Shown here: positions 45,568-56,512 of the stretch, piece after piece
Numbering within the stretch: the stretch's first letter is position 1
Layout: each line of letters opens with the position of its first letter
Assembly (NCBI GenBank): GCA_015680685.1
Contig: MNCI01014438.1
Location: 893,599 to 957,598, forward strand
Direction: 5' to 3'
DNA length: 64,000 bases
From: Gnetum montanum
Lineage: Eukaryota > Streptophyta > Gnetopsida > Gnetales > Gnetaceae
The notes under the pieces: generated by a model
Told to the model about the DNA's origin: nothing
Databases searched by the model: none
The model's input: only the letters and a program-made list of their open reading frames with translations
Made by a program: the position numbers and the translations under genes

Positions 45568-46735
45568 ATGGATAGTAAGAACCTGTTTTCAACGTTGTCT
45601 ATCAATGGACCACATGGGGCCATAAAAAGAGCGATTAATCTAGAATCCTTAGATCTAGACTTATCTGCTTATGCTAATTTCATGGCATCCACTCAAGAAA
45701 CATCAGACTACTTTAAGGATATGACCAAAACCTTAGACCGAGAGGCCGAAAACATCATTGAAGATCCTCTCATTGAAGTCCCCATTATGACAACCAATGA
45801 CGAAACTAGAACATTGAAACTAAGTGTCCTATTGAATCCTCAACTTGCTAATGACATTATTCAAGTACTGAAAGATAATATCAAAACATTTGCATGGTCA
45901 TACACTGACATGCCAGGGTTGGACCCCTGAATCATACAACACAACATTATCCTTGATGAAAAAATCAAACCAGCAAAGCAAAAGGCACGAAAAGTTAAAC
46001 CTAAGGTAGCGTTGGTAGTTCGTAATGAAATCACAAAGCTTTACCAAGTCGATTTTATCTGAGCTGTTGACTATGCAGACTGGGTATCTAACATTGTTTT
46101 TGTCCCTAAGAAAAATGGTAGCATCCATAAATGCATCTATTTCCATGATCTCAACACCGCCACTATAAAGGATGATTTCCTGCTACCTAGTATCGATGAA
46201 CGTGTTGACTCAACTATTGGGCAGGCACTGTTATCCTTTATGGACGAATTCTTAGGATACAACCAAATTAGGATCAACCCAGAACACTAACTCAGGACAA
46301 CCTTCACAATGCCTTGGGGCACATTCTATTACACAATGATGTCATTTGGTCTCAAAAATGTAGGTGCTACATATCAACGGGCAATAACATACATATTTAG
46401 TGATTACATGCTTGATTTGCTCAATGATTATGTAGATGACATCGTGGCCAAATCTAAAACAACTGAGCAACACATAAAAGATCTAGACTTAGTGCTCAAA
46501 CGTTGTCTCAAACATGACCTCAGACTTAACCTAAAGAAATGTGTCTTTGGGGTTAAAACGGGCAAAATGCTTGGCTTCGTAGTTTCTGAAACAGGGATAT
46601 GAGTAGACCCTGATAAGGTTAAATCAATAACTAGTATGCAACCACCTAGGAACCTTACTGAATTATGTGGTCTGCAAGGTAGACTACAATTCATCAGACA
46701 CTTTATCGCAAAACTGATGGATAAGTTGAAACCCA
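45568..46735 (+). pseudogene. Reverse transcriptase of element B
   Basis: A frame opens at ATG 45568 (MDSKNLFSTLSINGPHG), matching the RT-side start in A. A pyrimidine-rich acceptor-like CTTGCTCTAG at 45534-45543 or TTGGCAG at 45551-45557 precedes it. RT motifs: NEITKLYQVDF, LPSIDERVDSTIG, SFMDEFLGYNQIR, MSFGLKNVGATYQ, the catalytic NDYVDDIVAKSK (YVDD at 46429-46440, intact) and MLGFVVSETGI, then the connection QPPRNLTELCGLQGRL-like stretch to 46730. A handful of stops are present. Confidence 0.88.
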
Positions 46736-47960
46736 TGCAACACTTATTACAAAAGAATGCGCATTTCCAATTGACTCAACAATGCTAGGAAGCATTTGAA
46801 AACATAAAAATGAAGCTAGCTCAATTGCCAACAATTCATCCCTTGCAAAGCGATAAACCCTTTTACATCTACCTTGCAACATCCAATTCATCTATTGTGT
46901 CCATGCTTTGCCAAAAACGAGAAGATGGAATCAAGATCCTCGTTTACTATTTAAGCCATGCCTTAATTACCTATGAACAACGATACAACGATGTGGAGAG
47001 ATCATGTCTTGCCCTGGTCTTTTCCTTGAAGAAGTGGTGACATTATCTCTTCCGTAACCAAGTCTATATCATTTGCAAAGATAATGTGCTTCGAGCTATC
47101 ACTAAAAACATCTATGAATCAAGTAGGATAGCTAGATGGAAAGTGATGATCGCTGAGTTTGACCTATGCTATGTAACTCAATCCTCCACTAAAGGTTAAG
47201 AAATAGTCAATCAATTAACTACTTCACCAATACAAGGTCAAGCAACAATCAATCCTGAATTCCCTAATGAGAGTATTAAAGAGTATCAACACTGTGCCTG
47301 ATAACTATGATGCAGTCCTTTACTTTAATGGAGCTTCAACTTCCCAAGGAGGAAGTGTTGTAGCCATCATAACGTATCCCTCTAGAGAAATTCGATCCTT
47401 TGCCTATCGACTAATCTTCCCTTGTACCAACAACGTGGCAAAGTACGAAAGTCTTCTTAGAGGTCTTATAGCAACACTAACTTCAAGGATCACACGTCTC
47501 ATAGTTCAAGGTGACTCACAGTTAGTAATCAATCAAGTCACAAAGGTTTACACATGCAAGGCTTCTCATTTGCAACCATACTATGACCTAACTAAACACT
47601 TGTTGAAAAAATTGATCAACATAGATGTGCAACATGTTCATAGGAATGAAAATACCATCGTCGATGCACTTGCTACACTAGCCTTAAACATGACACCTGA
47701 GATGTTCCATGCATTGCCTAGTTCTATAACAAATTGTGCCAAACCTATAACCAACACTCTCGACAAAATACCCATAGCGTCTGTCAACACTACACAAGAA
47801 ATCGAATGGTATGATTACATAAAAGAGTACCTTCTACAAGGCAAACCGCCACAACATTTGATGAGTGCTCAAAAAGACACGGTGAGAAAACACTCTCAAC
47901 AATATGCATTAATAGGAGACACATTATGTCGCAGATCCTATGAAGGCATCCTGTTTGTGT
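46736..47960 (+). pseudogene. RNase H and archaeal-type RNase H of element B
   Basis: Gypsy RNase H at 46855-47130 (FYIYLATSNSS, YYLSHALITYEQRYNDVER), a linker, then the archaeal-type RNase H at 47310-47690 (VLYFNGASTSQGGSVVAII, CTNNVAKYESLLRG, GDSQLVINQ, HVHRNENTIVDALA). The expected catalytic Asp of the second domain reads Asn (YFNGAS). A 238-codon open stretch (47267-47983) makes this the best preserved part of pol in the window. Confidence 0.88.
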
Positions 47961-48997
47961 GCATTAATAGCATTGATAGTTAAACAATCGTAGAACAGGT
48001 GCACGAAGGACTTTGCAGAGGGCATATAGCACCCAAAGAAATGGCAATGAAAATTAGACGTTTAGGCTACTATTGGCCACACATGGAGTACGATTGTTTC
48101 TCCAAGGTTAGGAAATGTATCATTTTCCAAAGGCACGATAACCTAATACATGTACCACCTAATGAGTTGCATACTGAAAAAATCACATGGCCATTCCAAA
48201 GATGGGGATTAGACCTCATTGGACCTATAACACTACCATCTTCAACAAGACATAGTTTCATCATCACCGCAACCAACAGGACATGTTTGCAATTTCATAT
48301 TAGAAAACATCGTGATCCATTTTGGTATCCAATGACCATAATCATTGATAATGGGCCACAGTTTAGCAGTACGGATACTAAAAGCTTTTGTGAAAGCCTA
48401 GGTATTAAACACTCATTCTCATCACCATATTATCCATAGAGGAATGGCCAAGTGGAGTCTACGAACAAAACGGTCATCATGGTGCTCAAAAAGATGTTGA
48501 GTCAAAGCAAGAGACAATGGAACAAGCAGTTAATCTATGCATTATGAGCATACTGAACAACGCATCAATCATCCATAGGTAAAACACCATATAGCCTCGT
48601 ATATGGGTCTGAAGCTGTGTTACCTTTGGAGTTATAGGTTCCCTTGTTGCGGATAATGCTCTCTAGCCTCCTCGATGAAAGACAAAACAATGAGCTACAC
48701 ATTGCTGACCTTGACTTGGTGGAAGAAGAAAGGGTACGAGCGCTTAATCAAATCAAATGATATCAGAAACAATAACGGTGACATCATCAACATAATCCAC
48801 ATAAGCACCCAATCAAGGAATGTGAACTAGTTCTTAAGGTGGTCCATGAACACTCGGATAAATTCTCAGCTAACTGGGAAGGGCCTTACTTAGTTGCCAA
48901 AGCATACGATAATGGGGCATTCAAACTCGCCGACATGGACGGAAATGAGTTCGCTAATCTTATGAATCACATGTACCTGAAACCATACTACATCTGA
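47961..48997 (+). pseudogene. Integrase of element B
   Basis: Zinc finger HEGLCRGHIAPKEMA...CIIFQRH (48000-48140; first Cys present, second replaced by Phe), core WGLDLIGPI (48205), DNGPQFSS (48350), then GQVESTNKTV and a C-terminal domain ending NHMYLKPYYI at 48985. Between FIITATN and HIRKHRDPF (48255-48310) about 25-30 residues present in the IN of A (including YFTKWAKA) are missing, a deletion in the catalytic core. Confidence 0.88.
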
Positions 48998-49009
48998 CAA
49001 GCTTAAGGG

Positions 49010-49320
49010 ATGCTCTGATCCTAGCATCATGACCTAAAACTAATTCCATAGAAAAGTCCTAGAGCTATGACTTAAAACTAGCACCACAAAACTTTCTGGC
49101 GTCATGAAAGTAAACTGACACCATAGAGCTTTGTCCGGTATGACACTAAACTACCACGCTTGTCCACTAGAGTCCACTAAGACTATAAACTAGCTTGTCT
49201 CTTCATAGTCCACTACGACTACAAACTAGCACTGCACCGTCTGCTACAACGATAAACTGGCGATGTTCGCTAAGACTACAAATTGGTGATATCGTCAACA
49301 ACCTAGCATTATTTGAAAAG
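49010..49320. repeat. Tandem repeat downstream of IN (B)
   Basis: About eight units of 30-40 bp, from GACCTAAAACTAATTCC through GACTATAAACTAGC to CGATAAACTGGCG. The reverse complement matches the cluster at 20946-21280 in A. Confidence 0.8.
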
Positions 49321-50466
49321 ACATGTTGCTGCTGTCGGCTATATGTGCTCACCAAAAACCTGTTGCATGATTTTTCACATAGACCTTGATAAAACTAATG
49401 CTGTTTAAGATTCTATTTTCCTTGAAACTCCACATGAGGGCTCCATTCCGTTGGCTACATTCAAATTTAAAGTGTTTAGCTAATTGAATCATTTGTGGTT
49501 TTCTTGTCCCCTTGGAGTTGTGTTTGTAGGATGACATGCCTGAGGTGCTCGTACATAGATGCATCTCATCATGATGATAGGGTATCACATTCTTCCTGAT
49601 GCACGCAACCAGGTCAATCATTCCATTCATAAGTACATTCCCGGCTACTGATACATTCCCTATTCCCCATCATGCCCTCTTATCCTATTCAATTGCACCC
49701 CTTAGATACATTGCATCTTACTCACCCGAAGCTCTTGATACACTGTTGCACACTGTGATTCTCTAAGTAGTTTCAACACAAAACACAATACATAGTACAT
49801 GATACAAACGCAAGCGCATAAGCATGAGCATAGCAATGAAAGCAAGCTCTTTCAAAAAGACCAAAAGAACACAAAAAAGAAAACAAAAAATAAAAAAAAA
49901 GCAAAACAAAAAAAACAAAAAAAAAGAAAAGAAAAGAGAAGGTCAAAGAGCAAAATGCTCGGAAAAGGTCTTCATGACCTCATTGACATCATAGACCAAA
50001 GACTATTGGCTATTCTCATACAAGCCCCAGGCGAGAAGGCAATTGTCTTGGAAAAATAGTTACACTTGTGTCTCAAAGAGACCATGTTGCACACCATCGC
50101 ATCACTTTGGCTATTTACAACGGGCCCTGTAAACACTCTTTAAGAGTCCCGTTTCTCCAAAGAACGCACTTCCTATGTCTTGGCTTCAAGTCTGCTGAAC
50201 ACTGGCTATGGACAAGGACCAAAGATATGGCTCGTTCACATGAGAGTATTCATTGCCTATAGTTCAAACAAAGACACCCTTTGATCAGTCCCTAATCCCC
50301 CCAACCGATCCCTTGCATCTTGAACCACTTTCCCTCAATCCAATGTACTTTTGAACATGGTGTGATGACATTCGGCCAGGGGCGAACGGACAATGCTTGA
50401 TGCCAGGTCGATTATGGTGTTTTGTACTTCTTTGTCAATGCCTCTCAGGTGGATTCCTCTAGATGT
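49321..50466 (+). other. 3' UTR of element B
   Basis: Non-coding. An A-rich purine stretch lies at 49840-49960. 49495-49600 aligns with the 3' UTR of C. It ends in a weak form of the pre-PPT inverted repeat (50429-50443 and 50461-50475). Confidence 0.6.
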
Positions 50467-50483
50467 CAACAAAGAGGGGCCAA
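50467..50483 (+). promoter_or_regulatory. Polypurine tract of element B
   Basis: CAACAAAGAGGGGCCAA directly before the 3' LTR (TGAAACATC). Identical to 13281-13297 in C. Confidence 0.8.
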
Positions 50484-51966
50484 TGAAACATCAAAAAATT
50501 TCAGCTTACCACTTTGGAATGAGAAAAACCCTACGCTTCAACATCCAGAGGTTCAAAAATTAGACTAAAGTGCATGGATCTTGTCATGCACGCTGAGGTC
50601 ATGCCCAAGTCACGCTACCAGCATGAGTGTAGCGTGTGCAAATTTTATAGCCTTCAAATTAGGTTAAAAAAGGCCTAATTTGAATGGGTAGGGTCCCCTC
50701 AGGGCCCACTGATAGCTACTCTAAGTTTCAGCATCCAGAATCCAAGGTTTCGAGTCAAACTTGCACAAATCTTGCTACTCACACTGAGGTCATGCTAACA
50801 GTGTGAGTTGTCAAAAATGGCCTAAATCTAAGCACAGACAGGCTTAAATTAAACATGCAAGATGTCCTCAAGGTTAGGCAGCAGTTACACTTCAAAAATA
50901 AGTCTTAAAGGTGGAATTTTGACACAAAATGCATCATTTTTGGTCATGCACGCTAGGGTGACGCTGAGGTGATGCTGGCAGCATGAGTTTAGCATGAGCA
51001 CTAGTCACGATTGAGCAAAAGCACTTCAAACACACGCTGAGGACATGCCAGGACAAGGATCAATGCAAGCTGGCCACCTTCATGAAGCAAAAACACTTTC
51101 AGCAGTAGTCAGTCCACAGATTCAGAAATTCCAAGCCAGTCGGAGTCAAATTCTCTTGTTGTACATTATCAGTCATTGTAAAGTTTTCATATTTTTGAGC
51201 TGGTCAAGGTCTTATGCTACAAATTGTACACGCTTCTATGGGCATAAGCCGACTTGCACAAGCTAAAACACATTGTAAGATATAGTGCATCTGGTCTAGA
51301 ATGTAGTCTGCCTACATACGTCTAGTTCACACACAGCTGTACATCGAACACCTGTCACATGATCCGTTTTTCTCTCGTCTCACAACCATTGATCTCATTC
51401 ACAAATCTTACTCCTGAGCTTAGCAAAATGTATAAATACCTTGTTCATTGATATAAATAGGGTTGGAAAAATTGGAGAAAGGAAACTAGCAAATCTTGAG
51501 GCTGGACGCACATGATCCCCAGCGCCTGCAAACACCTCACATCGGGGCTTAATGTCTGACTTGCAATCCAAACACATAACTACATTTTGACTGGTGCACA
51601 TCTTGTTAATTAATACAACACAGTTTCATTTTTGCCTTCCATTGTATTTTTTTGGTTCATTGTTTTCATTATTCCATTTTATTGCACGTTTCTGCATACA
51701 TTCTGTTTACTTTTACACACTATATTCACGTTTACATCTCATTGCATTACTCTCTCCATTTTACATTCCTCAATGATAACCTCAACGCAGGCCATAGCGT
51801 ACGCTCGGGGAAGTCCTTGGTTGATTTGCGTGCAAACCATCCAAGGCACTCTGCCTTCATTTTTGCAGCTTGCCCTCACACGAAGAAAGGGTCAGCTATA
51901 TCTCTCCTGAGATATTTCAGTGTTCATTTTTCCTCCAACCTTACGCCGACGATTTCGGATGATACA
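50484..51966 (+). repeat. 3' LTR of element B
   Basis: 1483 bp, TGAAACATC...GATACA, pairing with 34083-35564. TATAAATA at 51431-51438. Confidence 0.92.
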
Positions 51967-53699
51967 ATTTGATCAATCAGACGGGGACTTAATAGGTGTA
52001 TCTTAACCTTTTTGTAAACGTTGGTTTCAGAAGAAAGACACACAAAGTAGGTCAATGATCAATAAAAGCAAAATAGTGAAAATAGTGCAAAACAATGATT
52101 ATAGTAAGGAAATAGCAAAAAAAACTTGGGTGAGAAAGTGCACTGCCCCAAGGTCATGGATTTGATGCTTTGCCTTGATAAAAGGGGTACAAGAAGTTAT
52201 GCAGCATTGGAGAGAATCTGCTTACACTAAATAGTATGGTCATAGGTCTTCTACTTGCTACTTTGTTCGCTAAGATGCCAAAATGCTCGACTCACAAAGG
52301 GATGTTTGGAGCCAACCAGAGAACTCAAGGGTAACCAGAGTGCTCAAAAATGCCAACTATGCTCTCTGAAAGCCAACTGCGCCAAAAATCCAACCAAAAA
52401 GCCAACCCCCTAAGCGTTGTTTGTCAGGGTATTTATAGGGCTAGGAGTAGGAGAGAAACATGGTTTGGATGCCACGTGTCCTAGACCCCACAAGGTGCTA
52501 ACATGTCCATACAGTGTAGGTGTGCGATGCTAGATGTGAACTTTGTTACGCTGTGACCATACCGTCGAAATTGCATATTGCAAAATCCAGTGTGCTAACA
52601 ATGTAAGAAAAATGGAACTTATGCTCCAGGACTATGTCTTCGCTACTCCTAGAAGCAGGGTCAAGCATAGGAACAATTTTTTGGGAGTTGACCAGGGGTA
52701 TGCAAAATGACGTAAAATTGCTAATTTTTCCAAGGAGATGCTAGAGTGAGAAAGATTGTTGCCAACACGTTCTAGAGTTACCCAAAGATGTCTTGATGCT
52801 TCCATGCCAGGTTTTCACTACTCATGCTATTGAGCACATTGGTGTAGCGTAAGTAGCTGCTTTCTATGCTGTGCTATGCTACATAGCGTAGCATAGCATA
52901 GCTACTAGCCTTGGTAGAAATTTGCATAGGGGCCAAAGAGCATTTTTCTGAGGCTTAGTCAGGCTAACAACTGCAACTTTTTTCCTCTATGATGGAAAGC
53001 CTTTGGACTTACTGAGTTCATCCTTGGGTCATTCTACTACCTTTATATTGTTGCTACACTGTGCTACGCTATGTAGTGTAGCACAACATAGCAGCTGGGG
53101 TATCATGCATCCTTGTTCAATTGGCAATTTTCTAGCAAGAAACTTTGCTCAAGAACTGAGCGCTAAGTGGGGCAGGGAGTTTTGGAGGTCGAAGACTTGC
53201 CAAACTGCTATCTTCTTATTGAAATCATTTGGCAAGATGTGACTTTTTTCTCTTCCTTTGCTACAATGTGCTACGCTGCATAGCATAGCATAGCGTAGCA
53301 CCTTGCGTTGGCTAAATCCTGACTTGTCTTGCAATCATTTTGTCAACTAGCATTTGGATGCTTGAGTAGTTATCTTTCAAGGCTTGCTACACTACATAGT
53401 ATAGCAGACTTCTTCACTTGAAAACTTGCCGAACTGTTTTTCTCATCCTAAACACTTTCAACAACTCCTAGCATGGTCTCTGGGTAGACTATTGGCCAGG
53501 TCAATTGTCCAGTTGGGTAGGCCAGAGAGTCCAATAGGCCTATCAGCCCTAGAAATTAAAAACTTGTTGGACTAGATAGTCTATCCTTAGTGCCTACACT
53601 TTCCTGCTGAACCATCATGACACTGCACTTGTGGAAGTCCTTGCCTAAATTCCAAGACTCTGTTGAAGCATGAGAGTCTTGAAATTTTATGGTGTTTCA
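51967..53699 (-). repeat. 5' LTR of element A, outer fragment
   Basis: Continues 33962-34082 after the inserted element B, aligning with 17818-19543. TATA box on the minus strand at 52430-52437. A-specific words near 52855, 53045, 53265 and 53385. It ends GGTGTTTCA at 53699, followed by the target duplication ATAAT (53700-53704). Confidence 0.9.
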
Positions 53700-53704
53700 A
53701 TAAT

Positions 53705-55102
53705 CTAGCTCATCTTGAATAGTTACATCCTCATTGCACTTCTTATTTTTAGCTTCATTATTATCATTATTATCATGTGCACATAAGAAACTAGATATTA
53801 ATCTCCTAATAGTCCCTATGATTGAAAACATTAATTAAATTATTAATTATCATAATGATTAAAAAGATGAGGGTATAAGTTGAGGTTGAACTTCTTTTTT
53901 CCCAAGGTATGTTGATCACAGTTTGTTCATTGGATAAGTACTTTAGTAATGATATTATCATAGAGATTTTTCATTCTTTAATCCTTAATTATAATTAATT
54001 TAATGTCAAAGATCATGGTAGATCTCAAGGACAAAGTGTTTTTATCCAATATTTAAAGTACATCATTCTTCAGAAACTTCTTAAGGAGACCAAAATGGAA
54101 GATTTGGTGGATCTTTTAATTTACTTCGAGATTTAACCAATATGCTACTTTGCTAGTTTGTTCCAATATCATAAAGAAACTGCTATATCAAGGGGATACC
54201 TTGGTAAATCTTCCTAGATTTAGGAAACTTCTAATGGGTTTAACTCAAGAATACCTAGTTTCCTATCTGATACATATTTTTTAAGTTGATGTTGACTCAT
54301 ATATCCCTTATATTTATCCATGGTTGCTTTTAAATTTTATTTCACCTTGTTGATAATTATTTCCATGATTTTTATTTCTTCTTCCTTCCATTCCAATCTT
54401 AGTGTAGGATAAGCCTAGGAAAATGGTATTTGGAAGTTTCATCTATACATAATGGGATTCTATATATGAATACTTGGTAATTACTATCATAAAAAAATTC
54501 AACCCAATGTAAGTAGTTTTTCCACATCTTGGGTCTACCCTCAACTTCTTCATAAAATATCATCTAATATCCTATTAACTTGTTTTATTTAGCTATTAGT
54601 TTCAAGGTGCTACATCATGCTAAACTTTAATTGGATTCCAAGACCTTTTAAAAAAAAAATTCAAATTTTAGAAATAAACATAGGATCTCTATCTGATGTG
54701 ATTGATTGGGACATCCATGTAGTTAGAATACAATCCATATAAATTTCTAAGATACATCTTCTTCTGTATTGATATACTTCAAGGATATAAAGTGGTCCAT
54801 CTCTAAAAAATGATTGATACCAAATAAAATCGAGTCATTCTCCTTTTCATTCATTGGTAATCCTACAATGAAGTCTATAGTGATGTCTTCCCATTTCCAT
54901 ATTGGGACTTCTAGAGGTTATAATAATCCACTTGGTTTGTTTTACTTTGTAATTACTCTTTGATACATTAAATAATTCCCAATATAATTAGATACATTAT
55001 TCTTGATCCTAAAAAAAATAAAAATTATTATGCTTTGGTTAATAATTTGTATCTCTAAATACCTTTATCAATACATACTTTCTATTCCTTCATCAATAGA
55101 CC
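53705..55102 (-). pseudogene. Chromovirus integrase and C-terminal part (element G, left half)
   Basis: Minus strand, heavily decayed. Core pieces: NMEMGRHHYRLHC/WKWEDITIDFIVGLP near 54900 in two frames, SDRDPMF near 54690, WKNYLHWVEFFYDSNYQ near 54500. A chromodomain-like end is at about 54010-53930 (IFDIKLIIIKD, KVLIQ). This is the arrangement of Ty3/gypsy chromoviruses. It continues at 59189 on the far side of element H. Confidence 0.7.
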
Positions 55103-55503
55103 TATTAAGAATGGAGTCTAATTTTTTCTCTTCATTTTTGAAAAGCTAAAATTTCTATCTATTAATTTTGAAGGTTGAAATTTGGAAAGATAAAATTTCG
55201 AGCTATTAGTTTGGAAGGCTGAAATTTGGAAAAATAAATTTGCTAGCTATTAATTTGGAAGGAAAGATAGAAAATTTAGCTATTTATGTTTGGAAATTTG
55301 AAAATTCTAGATATATATATAGATGTAATGTACCTTCCTTAGGTGGAGTATGAGTATATCAATGTGAAACCTTAGAAATAAATAAAAACTCTAGTGTGGC
55401 CATGGATGTAGAAAAAGTTAAGCCAAATCATGTAAAATATTTCTTGTTTTGTGTCTCTACTTGTGATCTTTTATTCTTTTTTCTCTTATTTCAATTCCTA
55501 ACA
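55103..55503 (+). repeat. 5' LTR of element H
   Basis: 401 bp, TATTAAGAATGG...CCTAACA. It contains three tandem units of about 60 bp built on GCTATTAATTTGGAAGGCTGAAATTTGG (variants at 55145-55290), shared with the 3' LTR. Confidence 0.88.
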
Positions 55504-55544
55504 ATTGGTATTGGAGCCAGGTTCTTGATGAAGGATAGTGGAAG

Positions 55545-56100
55545 CAATGGAGGAAGTGAAGGTTAAGATTGACAAGTTTGATGGCAAAGAATTCAAATTC
55601 TAGAAGATGTAGATTGAAGATTATCTATACCAGAAGAAACTACATGAACCCTTGTTTTGGAAGAAGCCAGAAATCATGGAACAAGAAGATTGAAATCTCT
55701 TAGATCACTAGGCACTTGATGTGATTAGATTGTCTTTGGCATGAAACATCATATTCAACATTGTTAATGAGCAATCCATAATGGGTTTGATGAAGACATT
55801 GTCAAGCATGTATTAAAATTCATCTACTTCGATCAAGGTATATTTGGTGTGTATGTTGTTCAATTTGAAGATGGGTGAAGGTGCATTACTCATAGATCAC
55901 ATCAATGAATTCAATGCAAGTATTATTCAATTGAGTTTGGTGGAGATTACCATTGATGATGAAATCAAGGTGTTGATTTTGCTATCATCATTGCTAAAGA
56001 GTTGATCTACAATAGTGACTATTGTGAGTAGCTCATTAGGTAATTCAAAATTAAAATTGAATGATATTCATGAATTGATTCTTAGCAAGAAAATCCCTTG
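55545..56100 (+). pseudogene. Copia gag (H)
   Basis: Frame from ATG 55547 (MEEVKVKIDKFDGKEF). It shows the copia gag pattern: YLYQKKLHEP near 55630, LFNLKMGEGALLIDHINEFN near 55860-55915, then IKVLILLSSLLKS and LKLNDIHELILSKK. It is broken by several TAG/TGA codons and cut at about 56100, where an inverted segment starts. Confidence 0.75.
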
Positions 56101-56512
56101 GAAAATATTTATTTGAACTTCACCCTTTCTCACAATATCCAAAGGTTCATCATCTATAAGATAAACATTTCCAAAAATTCTTGTAACATAATTGTGTAAC
56201 AATTACTTGCATAAAGTGGAATGAAATGAAGCATTTGAATCCAAAATCCAAGATTCAATAAGACTATCCACATAGCAGATCAAAGCATCAATAGTAATCT
56301 CCTCAATTTCATTTGTTAATTCATCATCTTGAGTTTGATTCTTATTCTTCTTTGGCGCCTTGCATTAGTTTCTAAAGTGACCCTTTTTATCAAAATTCCA
56401 ATAGATAACTTCCTTGTGTTTTTTAGATTTTACTCTACCTCTCAACTTTGAACTACCATTACCATGGTTTTAATTGCTTAGACCCTAAGGATTCACTTGC
56501 TTAGAACCTTGA
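56101..56512 (-). pseudogene. Inverted copia segment: zinc knuckle and protease start (H)
   Basis: On the minus strand, against the rest of H: YWNFDKKGHFRN-C (zinc knuckle with the first two Cys replaced), CKAPKKNKNQ, then DSLIESWILDSNASFHF, the copia protease active site with Asn for Gly. These belong right after gag, so the piece was flipped in place. Confidence 0.75.

Larger units (their letters stand above)
34083..51966 (+). mobile_element. Element B: full-length Tat-lineage Ty3/gypsy retrotransposon inside the LTR of A
   Basis: Both LTRs, primer-binding site, gag, PR, antisense gene, RT, RNase H, archaeal-type RNase H, IN, 3' UTR and polypurine tract are present in that order on the plus strand (the antisense gene on the minus). 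It inserted into the 5' LTR of A and so is younger than A. It belongs to the same lineage but a distinct family: LTR sequence and repeat words differ, while proteins and polypurine tract are clearly related. All coding parts carry stops. Confidence 0.93.
17697..53699 (-). mobile_element. Element A: full-length Tat-lineage Ty3/gypsy retrotransposon, carrying nested element B
   Basis: The LTRs are 17697-19543 (1847 bp, 3' LTR) and 33962-34082 plus 51967-53699 (about 1849 bp once B and its duplicated target bases are removed, 5' LTR). Both have TG/CA-type ends and the element is bounded by ATAAT on each side. On the minus strand the order is primer site 33941-33959, gag 33720-30921, PR 30796-30062, an interval with a plus-strand spliced gene, RT, RNase H, archaeal-type RNase H and IN down to 21290, a 3' UTR and the polypurine tract at 19544. 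The second RNase H places it in the Tat clade. Coding parts are broken by many stops. Confidence 0.92.

Noticed and set aside
49799-50059. 86-codon Lys-rich plus-strand frame
   Set aside because: Created by an A-rich purine stretch in the 3' UTR of B.
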